The notes below the pieces were generated by a model. The model made no database searches, was not told where the DNA came from, and saw only the letters and a program-made list of their open reading frames with translations. From Bacillota bacterium (GTDB lineage Bacteria; Bacillota; Clostridia; DSM-8532), in NCBI GenBank assembly GCA_023446675.1, contig JAEXPO010000247.1:1-5582 (forward strand): a stretch of 5,582 nucleotides of DNA, in the 5' to 3' direction. How positions within the stretch are numbered: the stretch's first letter is position 1; each line of letters opens with the position of its first letter. Shown here piece by piece: positions 1 to 4,296 of the stretch. A program made the translations under genes and the position numbers.

Positions 1-691
1 GCTCCAGGCTGGGTACTCCGGTTTTAGTTAAAACAGCCTCCGGTTTATCTAAATGGAGCAGCCTCCCTTCATCGAGGATGGCAATTCTGTCGCATAAGCC
101 CGCCATGCCCTCTAGGTGATGGTCGGATATAAGAACGGTATAACCTTCCTTTTTTAAGGAAAGAAGCTTATCCATGGTTATTTTTACGGAAAGGCTGTCC
201 GCACCATTCATGGGCTCGTCAAGAATTATCAGCTCAGGCTTGTGAATGAGAGCCACAGCCACATTGAGGCGGCGCTTCATACCGACGGATAAGGAAGACA
301 CCTTATCCTCCAGCCGATCATAAAGATTAAATTCCTTTAAAAGGGCTTTAATCCGCTTAACTCCCTCCTTGGGATCCATTCCCTGAAGATCCGCCCAGAA
401 GCTCATGTTGTCACGTACGCTGAGTGCAGAGTAAAGAGCGATGTCCTGAGGAACATAACCAATCCTGCTTCGATACCCTCCATTTTTTTCATGTATGCTT
501 TTCCCCTCCATCAGAACCTTTCCTGAATCCGGTTTTACAACCGCAGCAAGAATGGTTGCCAGAGTGGATTTCCCGGCACCGTTAGGCCCAAGAATACCAA
601 GGATTTCTCCTTGCCTGACGTCAAAGCTTACCTTATCCAGTACGGGGCGGGTTTTATAGTGCTTAATGATCTCATGAATTTCCAAGAACAT
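1..691 (-). CDS. ABC transporter ATP-binding protein, C-terminus cut by window edge
   Basis: This is the nucleotide-binding subunit of an ABC transporter, probably an ABC-2-type exporter. It would hydrolyse ATP at the inner face of the membrane with a permease lying beyond position 1. About 230 residues are visible. They show Walker A GPNGAGKST (about 35-43), a Q-loop with the normal glutamine in IGYVPQD (about 77-83), a degenerate signature LSVGM (about 134-138) in place of LSGGQ, Walker B LIILDEP (about 154-160) and an H-switch in LISDHHLE (about H191). The D-loop reads NGADS instead of the usual SGLDP, which is odd. The ATG at 689-691 is preceded by AGGAAAGGA at suitable spacing. The gene starts 36 bases after the stop of the MFS gene on the same strand, so the two are probably cotranscribed. 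Substrate unknown. The reading frame stays open to the window edge. Confidence 0.93.
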   Translation of the reverse strand, partial: MFLEIHEIIKHYKTRPVLDKVSFDVRQGEILGILGPNGAGKSTLATILAAVVKPDSGKVLMEGKSIHEKNGGYRSRIGYVPQDIALYSALSVRDNMSFWADLQGMDPKEGVKRIKALLKEFNLYDRLEDKVSSLSVGMKRRLNVAVALIHKPELIILDEPMNGADSLSVKITMDKLLSLKKEGYTVLISDHHLEGMAGLCDRIAILDEGRLLHLDKPEAVLTKTGVPSLE

Positions 692-727
692 GACTTTAGT
701 ATCCTTTCCTCACCTTCACCTGACCTT

Positions 728-1966
728 TTATTCCGGAACCCTTTTCATACATATGAATCCCAGGACTAAAAGTATAACCATGCTGACAACACCAAGATTA
801 GGTATACCTGTCAGGGTTATGATAAGGCTCATGAGCAGAGGCCCAACAAGATCGGCATATTTACCGAAGATGTCAAAGAGCCCGAAATATTCATTGGAGC
901 GTTCCTTGGGAATAATTTTTCCGAAATAGGATCGGGAGAGAGCCTGAATTCCACCCTGAAAGAAAGCAACTACAACCGCAAGAAACCAGAATTCCCAGGC
1001 TTTGTCCAGTTGGATGGCAAACAAGGCAATAAAAATATATCCCAATATACACACCTCAATGAGCTTGCGGGTGTTAAACCGTCCTGCAAATTTGCCAAAA
1101 AGGATGGCACAGGGAAATGCAATTATCTGTGTCAGAAGAAGGGCCAGCAGCATTTGATTGGAATCAATCCCTACGGCGGATCCATAGGAGGCAGCCATAC
1201 CGATAATGGTATAAACCGCATCTATGTAAAAGAAGTAGGCAAGCATGAACATAAAGATTTTTTTCTGCTGCCGAATCTTGCTCAGGTTTTTCTTTAGCCT
1301 TCGGAAGGATTCACTCAGATATCCTTTTTCAGTTTCCAGATAATATTGCTGCTTGTAGTTCTTCAAAAGCGGCAGTGTTAAAAGCCCCCACCAGGCACAG
1401 CTGATAAAAAAGGAGATTCGGGTGGCTATTTCCGTGGTTAGTCCCAAATTCTCCGCAAAAAGAATGATTATCATGCCTATGACAAAGGGAATACAGCTTG
1501 CAATATAACCTATGGCATAGCCAAATGACGAAACATGATCCATTCTTTCGTCACTTGTAACATCAGTCAGCATGGAATCATAAAAGACATTGGCCCCCGA
1601 GTACCCTACCTTGGCCACAATAAATACAATTGCATACGCAAGCCACTGAGAAACAAGGCCGAGAAATACCCCTCCTATAAGTCCCAGAATCAAAAACGCG
1701 CCGAAAATTCTTATCTTCATTCCCCGATAGTCTGCCAGAGCGCCCAGGATTGGAGCAAGAAGAGCAACAATAAGCGTGGACGCAGCAAGGACATACCCCC
1801 AAATGGTGGTGGATTGAATTTCATCAATACCGGCGTTTTTGGCAAGAGCGGCAAAATAAATAGGTATGATGGAAGAGGTAAGAAGAACAAATGCCGAATT
1901 GGCCGCATCATAGGTTATCCATGCCTTTTCGTTACGGCTGAACTTTTGATTTGTTTCATTGGCCAT
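728..1966 (-). CDS. MFS transporter of the Atg22/UMF1 type
   Basis: This is a 412-residue polytopic membrane protein, full length for a major facilitator. The N-terminus carries WITYDAANSAF (residues 16-26), the hallmark opening of the bacterial UMF1 group, which is related to the yeast vacuolar effluxer Atg22. An MFS motif-A-like loop, GALADYRG, lies at 75-82 between TM2 and TM3. A charged central loop (about 205-235, KKNLSKIRQQKK) divides the two six-helix halves. The C-terminal half contains the family-typical QALSRSYFGK (341-350) and YADLVGP (370-376). The ATG at 1964-1966 follows a good ribosome site, AAAGAGGGAG. Substrates of bacterial UMF1 proteins are largely undefined, with efflux of small metabolites often proposed, so I give no substrate. 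A promoter lies about 100 bases upstream, and an ABC ATPase gene follows 36 bases downstream in the probable operon. Confidence 0.93.
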   Translation of the reverse strand: MANETNQKFSRNEKAWITYDAANSAFVLLTSSIIPIYFAALAKNAGIDEIQSTTIWGYVLAASTLIVALLAPILGALADYRGMKIRIFGAFLILGLIGGVFLGLVSQWLAYAIVFIVAKVGYSGANVFYDSMLTDVTSDERMDHVSSFGYAIGYIASCIPFVIGMIIILFAENLGLTTEIATRISFFISCAWWGLLTLPLLKNYKQQYYLETEKGYLSESFRRLKKNLSKIRQQKKIFMFMLAYFFYIDAVYTIIGMAASYGSAVGIDSNQMLLALLLTQIIAFPCAILFGKFAGRFNTRKLIEVCILGYIFIALFAIQLDKAWEFWFLAVVVAFFQGGIQALSRSYFGKIIPKERSNEYFGLFDIFGKYADLVGPLLMSLIITLTGIPNLGVVSMVILLVLGFICMKRVPE

Positions 1967-2060
1967 AAGCTCCCTCTTTCAAGCATGCTTTTTGTTTTCG
2001 GCCTGTAAAAAGCCAACTAAGCCAAGCTTATACTCTTATTGTATAGGAATCCTGCGGGGG

Positions 2061-2088
2061 ATTATAGCCTTTGAATGTTAAATTTCAA
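2061..2088 (-). promoter_or_regulatory. SigA-type promoter for the MFS-ABC operon
   Basis: Read on the minus strand, TTGAAA (2083-2088) is followed after 16 bases by a perfect TATAAT (2061-2066). The predicted start is near 2054, giving an untranslated leader of about 88 bases before the MFS start codon. The promoter lies downstream of the HU terminator, so the MFS-ABC pair would be transcribed independently of HU. The leader holds two AAGCCAA copies nine bases apart (2010-2016 and 2019-2025, plus-strand reading) and the palindrome AAGCATGCTT (1981-1990). I assign no function to either. Confidence 0.7.
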
Positions 2089-2155
2089 GAAGGGCAAAAG
2101 AGCCTAGGTAGAAAGGCTTGTGGATGCAATGATTAAACAAATAATATTTGACAAC

Positions 2156-2184
2156 AAAAAAAGCGGCCTCACGCCGCTTTTTTG
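2156..2184 (-). terminator. Intrinsic terminator of the HU gene
   Basis: A GCGGC/GCCGC stem (2163-2167 with 2173-2177) encloses a five-base loop. On the minus strand it is followed by seven T residues. It begins 7 bases past the HU stop codon. The A and T runs on both sides extend the pairing and make it look bidirectional. Confidence 0.9.
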
Positions 2185-2190
2185 ACTAAT

Positions 2191-2502
2191 TTATGCCTTT
2201 TTCTTCTTTGCTTTTGCAGGAGCAGCGGTTGCAGCAACCTTCTCCTTAAGTTCCTTACCAGCCTTAAAGACGGGTGCCTTAGAGGCGGGAATTTTAATTT
2301 TTGCTTTTGTGCGGGGATTTACGCCGGTGCGTGCCTTACGTTCTCTGACGTCGAAGGTACCAAAACCAACGAGAGTTACTTTTTCTCCATTCTCCAAAGA
2401 TGCACTGATGCTGTCGATAATCGCATCCAAGGCAACACCCGCATCTTTTTTGGTGGTTTCCGCTTTTTTAGCAATTGCGTCAATGAGATCAGCCTTATTC
2501 AT
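2191..2502 (-). CDS. hup: HU-family nucleoid DNA-binding protein
   Basis: HU is a small dimeric protein that bends and compacts DNA without strong sequence preference. The 103 residues open with MNKADLIDAIAKKAETTKKD, a standard HU helix 1. The core is VTLVGFGTFDVRERKAR (42-58). The DNA-gripping beta arm is NPRTKAKIKIPASKAP (62-77), with the intercalating proline at 63. The core ends at FKAGKELKEKV (79-89), where a typical 90-residue HU stops. Here an extra tail of about 13 residues, rich in alanine and lysine and ending AKAKKKKA, is added. The ATG at 2500-2502 has an excellent AAAGGAG site eight bases upstream. The gene is monocistronic, with its own terminator just past the stop. The IHF/HU superfamily is certain; HU is preferred over IHF because Firmicutes generally lack IHF. 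Confidence 0.97.
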   Translation of the reverse strand: MNKADLIDAIAKKAETTKKDAGVALDAIIDSISASLENGEKVTLVGFGTFDVRERKARTGVNPRTKAKIKIPASKAPVFKAGKELKEKVAATAAPAKAKKKKA

Positions 2503-2997
2503 GTAAATTACTCCTTTCGGATATTTATGGCACTGCCTGCCAAGTTATCTATACCCATATTATTTCATAAAGCAACATAAAAAGCTAATATTTTTATATT
2601 TTTTATGCTATATTTTCATATTGAATGACATTTATTCCGTTAGTTAGTAATAGTTCCTGTTCTAATGACTGAAACCCTTATCTCATACGTTGTTCAGCAG
2701 CCTAAAGTCTGATTCCGGATGCATTGGATTCGTTTGTTTTATACCCTTTTTATCAGTATTTTATACTTAAACATGCTCAGATTCTTTTATATAATGATAT
2801 TATAACCCAAAACAAGCATTATATCATCAGACTTTCTTCCCATTTATTTGCGCTAAGAGTCTAATTATCAGCGTTACGCTCCCTTTAGAATTGCTTTCGA
2901 TGACAACTTAAAAAGAAAAAAAGATAAGCTTTCGGATTCACCTGTTTTTGTGGTGAAAAAACGTGCTGCAAATGAAATAAAACTATAAATTGGTCTA
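2503..2997. other. AT-rich intergenic gap between HU and tRNA-Ser, no convincing gene
   Basis: This 495-base stretch separates the divergent HU and tRNA-Ser transcription units. I find no supported protein-coding gene or RNA in it. It contains the HU leader and candidate promoter, an imperfect AT-rich inverted repeat (2794-2803 with 2818-2827, seven outer pairs), a compact palindrome TATAAT-GAT-ATTATA (2790-2804), and a short TTCACC/GGTGAA hairpin followed by A residues near 2938-2960. A 28-codon hydrophobic open frame (2719-2805, plus) has no ribosome site and is not called as a gene. Confidence 0.6.
2548..2575 (-). promoter_or_regulatory. Candidate HU promoter
   Basis: On the minus strand, TTGCTT (2570-2575) lies 16 bases from TATAGA (2548-2553). 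The start would be near 2541 and the leader about 38 bases long. The match is only moderate, and the AT-rich flank offers several other -10-like hexamers, so the exact position is uncertain. Confidence 0.4.
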
Positions 2998-3026
2998 TTG
3001 ACACAAAGCATGTTCTCTTGTAGAAT
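2998..3026 (+). promoter_or_regulatory. Strong SigA promoter of tRNA-Ser
   Basis: A perfect TTGACA (2998-3003) is followed after the optimal 17 bases by TAGAAT (3021-3026), five of six matches to consensus. An A/T-rich stretch (about 2970-2990) upstream could act as an UP element. The predicted start is near 3033, about 41 bases before the mature tRNA. High strength suits a stable RNA gene. Confidence 0.88.
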
Positions 3027-3046
3027 AGAAAAGCAGTTTCATAAAG

Positions 3047-3060
3047 GCTTCGTAAGAAGC
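3047..3060 (+). other. Small GNRA-type hairpin in the pre-tRNA leader
   Basis: GCTTC (3047-3051) pairs perfectly with GAAGC (3056-3060) around a GTAA tetraloop, which fits the stable GNRA class. It lies 13 bases before the mature 5' end of the tRNA, inside the leader that RNase P would remove. The hairpin is visible; a role in processing would be speculation. Confidence 0.4.
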
Positions 3061-3073
3061 GGACATTGGATAC

Positions 3074-3164
3074 GGAGAGATGGTCGAGCTGGTCTAAGGC
3101 GCACGACTGGAAATCGTGTGTGGTTTAACCGCCACCGAGGGTTCGAATCCCTCTCTCTCCGCCA
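3074..3164 (+). tRNA. tRNA-Ser with anticodon GGA, CCA encoded
   Basis: The cloverleaf is complete. The acceptor stem GGAGAGA (3074-3080) pairs with TCTCTCC (3154-3160), followed by discriminator G and an encoded CCA (3162-3164). The anticodon stem is CACGA (3102-3106) with TCGTG (3114-3118), and the loop CTGGAAA puts anticodon GGA at 3109-3111, reading serine UCC and UCU. A long class II variable arm (3119-3136), with GTGG pairing CCGC, is diagnostic for serine or leucine tRNAs. The T arm is GAGGG-TTCGAAT-CCCTC (3137-3153). It is a single gene with its own promoter and terminator. Its 3' half is repeated in decayed form 316 bases downstream, as expected if this tRNA was used as an integration site. 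Confidence 0.98.
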
Positions 3165-3167
3165 TAT

Positions 3168-3206
3168 AAAAGGGTTTCAGCCTATAAAGCTGAAACCCTT
3201 TTGTTA
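3168..3206 (+). terminator. Intrinsic terminator of tRNA-Ser
   Basis: A perfect 14-bp stem (3168-3181 with 3189-3202; core GGGTTTCAGC/GCTGAAACCC) encloses a seven-base loop and ends in a short T run. It begins three bases past the encoded CCA. The A and T ends could make it work in both directions. Confidence 0.9.
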
Positions 3207-3229
3207 TGAAAGTGTGATAAAAATGTGAC

Positions 3230-3255
3230 TTTTGTCGCCGGTTCGTCGCCGAAAT
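3230..3255 (+). repeat. 26-base direct repeat box, copy A
   Basis: This copy begins TTTTGTCGCCG and matches copy B (3476-3501) at 22 of 26 positions, with three transitions and one transversion. Inside it GTCGCCG occurs twice (3234-3240 and 3245-3251) with an 11-base period, about one helical turn, as protein-binding repeats often are. It lies 69 bases past the acceptor stem of the tRNA. A recombinase or accessory-protein site is possible but unproven. Confidence 0.6.
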
Positions 3256-3315
3256 AGGTGAAACTATCGGGTATTAGTGAATATTGTGTGCAAAATATTA
3301 AGCGGCTAATGCTTC

Positions 3316-3444
3316 GTGGATAGCCAGCAGCTACCGGAAGAATTGAAGCACTATTCTCAGGCCGATTACCGGAATCAAGTCATTTACCATAATCCCATGT
3401 TCCTTTTGTATATTGCGGATCAAGCTTCATCGCGTGTGGTTTAA
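3316..3444 (+). pseudogene. Coding-like fragment of unknown family, plus strand
   Basis: An open frame of 42 codons from a GTG at 3316 has an amino-acid makeup like a real soluble protein. It includes LPEELKHYSQADYR (residues 6-19) and VIYHNPMFLLYIADQ (22-36). An in-frame TAA at 3307-3309 closes it upstream, there is no convincing ribosome site, and its final codons and TAA run into the decayed tRNA-Ser copy. I do not recognise the family. The best reading is a leftover piece of a gene from a lost element, truncated at both ends. A chance open frame is the alternative, although the composition argues mildly against that. Confidence 0.4.
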
Positions 3445-3476
3445 CCGCCATCGAGGGCTTGAGCCCCTTTTTTTCT
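3430..3476 (+). pseudogene. Decayed partial copy of tRNA-Ser 3' half, attR-like
   Basis: This segment aligns without gaps to 3114-3160 of the intact tRNA-Ser(GGA), matching at 37 of 47 positions. It covers the 3' strand of the anticodon stem, the variable arm, the T arm and the acceptor 3' strand. The variable arm is best kept: 17 bases, GTGTGGTTTAACCGCCA, are identical. All ten differences are transitions. Nothing upstream of the anticodon loop is repeated, so it cannot fold as a tRNA, and the CCA end is lost. Starting at the anticodon loop and running to the tRNA 3' end matches how many tyrosine-recombinase attachment cores are placed. I infer an old attR-type scar. Confidence 0.7.
3454..3474 (+). 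terminator. Weak terminator-like hairpin in the decayed tRNA copy
   Basis: GGGC and GCCC (3455-3458 with 3462-3465) can form a four-pair stem with loop TTGA, followed by a C and seven T residues. It coincides with the remains of the T arm, where C-to-T changes produced the T run. The stem is short, so function is doubtful. Confidence 0.25.
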
Positions 3477-3501
3477 TTTGCCGCCGATTCGTCGACAAAA
3501 T
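3476..3501 (+). repeat. 26-base direct repeat box, copy B
   Basis: This is the second copy of the box at 3230-3255, beginning TTTTGCCGCCG. It abuts the decayed tRNA fragment directly. In the upstream arrangement 69 bases, including the tRNA terminator, separate tRNA and box, so the two tRNA-plus-box units are not simple tandem duplicates. Either a deletion took place here, or the box came separately with an inserted element. Confidence 0.6.
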
Positions 3502-3518
3502 GAAGAATGCCCAAGCGG

Positions 3519-3644
3519 TCACAAGTTTCCAATATAATTCAAAACTTTTACCGCCCTATTGTTCTCAAATTCATATTCATTAATAGCGTCAATAGCTGCA
3601 TTGTACTGCGTAAATATTAAGTATTGACATTTATGACTTTTTGA
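3519..3644 (-). pseudogene. Coding-like 3' fragment of unknown family, minus strand
   Basis: Read on the minus strand, a 41-codon open frame ends with a TGA at 3519-3521 and has protein-like content: AAIDAINEYEFENNRAVKVL lies near the C-terminus, followed by NYIGNL. It has no start codon and is bounded upstream by TAG at 3645-3647. The tetR promoter overlaps its upstream part, so only about 3519-3610 is likely to be old coding sequence. The amphipathic, charged composition suggests a helical C-terminus. I do not recognise the family. It is read as the tail of a gene truncated when the tetR promoter region was joined to it; a chance frame cannot be excluded. Confidence 0.35.
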
Positions 3645-3651
3645 CTAATAT
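3624..3651 (+). promoter_or_regulatory. Promoter of the tetR-ABC exporter operon
   Basis: A perfect TTGACA (3624-3629) is followed after 16 bases by TAATAT (3646-3651). The start would fall near 3658, leaving a leader of about 32 bases before the tetR start codon. AATATT at 3647-3652 (17-base spacing) is an equally possible -10. The TGAC core recurs at 3625, 3634 and 3642. Confidence 0.65.
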
Positions 3652-3669
3652 TGTATATATAGTCAAAAA
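3638..3669 (+). promoter_or_regulatory. Palindromic operator, probable TetR autorepression site
   Basis: TTTTTGACTA (3638-3647) and TAGTCAAAAA (3660-3669) form a perfect 10-bp inverted repeat around a 12-base AT-rich spacer. It covers the -10 element and predicted start of the operon promoter, where a bound repressor would block RNA polymerase. TetR-family dimers typically bind such palindromes beside their own gene, and this repressor gene starts 21 bases further on. Binding is inferred from position and symmetry. Confidence 0.65.
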
Positions 3670-3690
3670 ACAATATAAAGGGATGATAAA

Positions 3691-4296
3691 ATGCCTAAAA
3701 CCTTTTCAGACAGTGAACGAACCTACATAAAAGAGCGGTTGCTGGAAGAAGCCCAGACCTGTCTTATTCAGTTCGGGATGCGCAGAACTACGGTGGACGA
3801 GCTCGTCAGACGGGTGAATATCCCAAAAGGAACCTTTTATCTGTTCTACTCATCCAAGGAGCTGTTATTTTTTGATGTCTTTTGCAGTATCCACGACAAA
3901 ATACAGTCCGACGTAATGCGTCGTATCGACGAGCTGCGTGAAAACATTAATGAGGATACCCTTACAGAGTTGATTTTCCAGTTGTATAAACAGCTTGACT
4001 GTACCTGTATCTACTCCTTTGCCGCAAGCGGTGAGCTGGAGCTTTTGATGCGAAAATTGCCTCCTGAAGTCGTTGCGACTCATGTCCAAAAGGACGATTT
4101 GAGTATGGAGCTTTTTCTTTCTCTGCTTCCTATTACTGTAACGGAAGAGCGTATCACATTATTCAGTGCCACTTTACGGGCGGTTTTTTGTACGTTACCG
4201 CACAAACGGGAAATAGGCGAGGACATCTTTGACGATGTCATACGGGTAATGCTTCGGGGGGTTATAGCACAATTGTTTAAGGAGGAAAAGCAATGA
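3691..4296 (+). CDS. TetR/AcrR-family transcriptional repressor
   Basis: This is a 201-residue regulator of normal family length. The N-terminal DNA-binding domain covers about residues 9-60. Its helix-turn-helix is TTVDELVRRVNIPKGTFYLF (33-52), followed by the conserved YSSKELLFFDVF (53-64) that begins the ligand-binding domain. The C-terminal all-helical domain (about 65-201) is variable, as is usual, and should bind the inducer and form the dimer. The ATG at 3691 has AAAGGGA seven bases upstream. A perfect palindrome over the promoter is the likely operator, so the protein probably represses its own operon. The stop codon overlaps the start of the next gene as ATGA, so repressor and exporter are translationally coupled. 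The inducer is unknown and may be a substrate of the exporter. Confidence 0.95.
   Translation: MPKTFSDSERTYIKERLLEEAQTCLIQFGMRRTTVDELVRRVNIPKGTFYLFYSSKELLFFDVFCSIHDKIQSDVMRRIDELRENINEDTLTELIFQLYKQLDCTCIYSFAASGELELLMRKLPPEVVATHVQKDDLSMELFLSLLPITVTEERITLFSATLRAVFCTLPHKREIGEDIFDDVIRVMLRGVIAQLFKEEKQ

Larger units (their letters stand above)
3205..3690. other. Scar-like region between tRNA-Ser and the tetR operon
   Basis: This 486-base stretch has no intact gene but is not featureless. In order it holds the first copy of a 26-base box, a plus-strand coding-like fragment, a decayed copy of the 3' half of the upstream tRNA-Ser, the second box directly abutting it, a minus-strand coding-like fragment, and the promoter and operator of the tetR operon. 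A tRNA gene followed by a partial copy of its own 3' end is the usual trace of a tRNA-targeting integrative element. Only about 270 bases lie between the two tRNA segments, so any such element has been almost entirely lost. No integrase gene is present. Confidence 0.5.

Noticed and set aside
1535..2008. 157-codon plus-strand open frame opposite the MFS gene
   Set aside because: It is antisense to the well-supported MFS coding sequence and has no family features; it reflects codon bias of the real gene.
1967..2054. Riboswitch or attenuator in the MFS leader
   Set aside because: The 88-base leader shows only a short direct repeat and a 10-base palindrome, with no terminator/antiterminator pair or known aptamer core.
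2182..2580. 132-codon plus-strand open frame opposite HU
   Set aside because: It is antisense to HU, begins inside the HU terminator and encodes a cysteine/phenylalanine-rich sequence without recognisable domains.
2669..2679. Eleven bases CTGAAACCCTT shared with the tRNA terminator arm at 3190-3200
   Set aside because: The match is too short and has no extended similarity or matching opposite arm; chance is sufficient.
2719..2805. Open frame for a 28-residue hydrophobic peptide on the plus strand
   Set aside because: There is no ribosome binding site before its ATG, and AT-rich DNA readily gives hydrophobic codons. It resembles a membrane peptide only by composition.
2998..3228. 76-codon open frame on the plus strand across the tRNA gene
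   Set aside because: It runs through the tRNA promoter, the whole tRNA-Ser and the terminator; the RNA gene explains the sequence.
3430..3476. A second functional tRNA-Ser gene
   Set aside because: The 5' acceptor strand, D arm and anticodon are absent, and the T arm and CCA end are decayed; it is only a fragment.
3205..3690. CRISPR array or insertion sequence in the repeat-bearing gap
   Set aside because: Only two copies of each repeat occur, at unequal spacing; there are no regular spacers, no terminal inverted repeats and no transposase.
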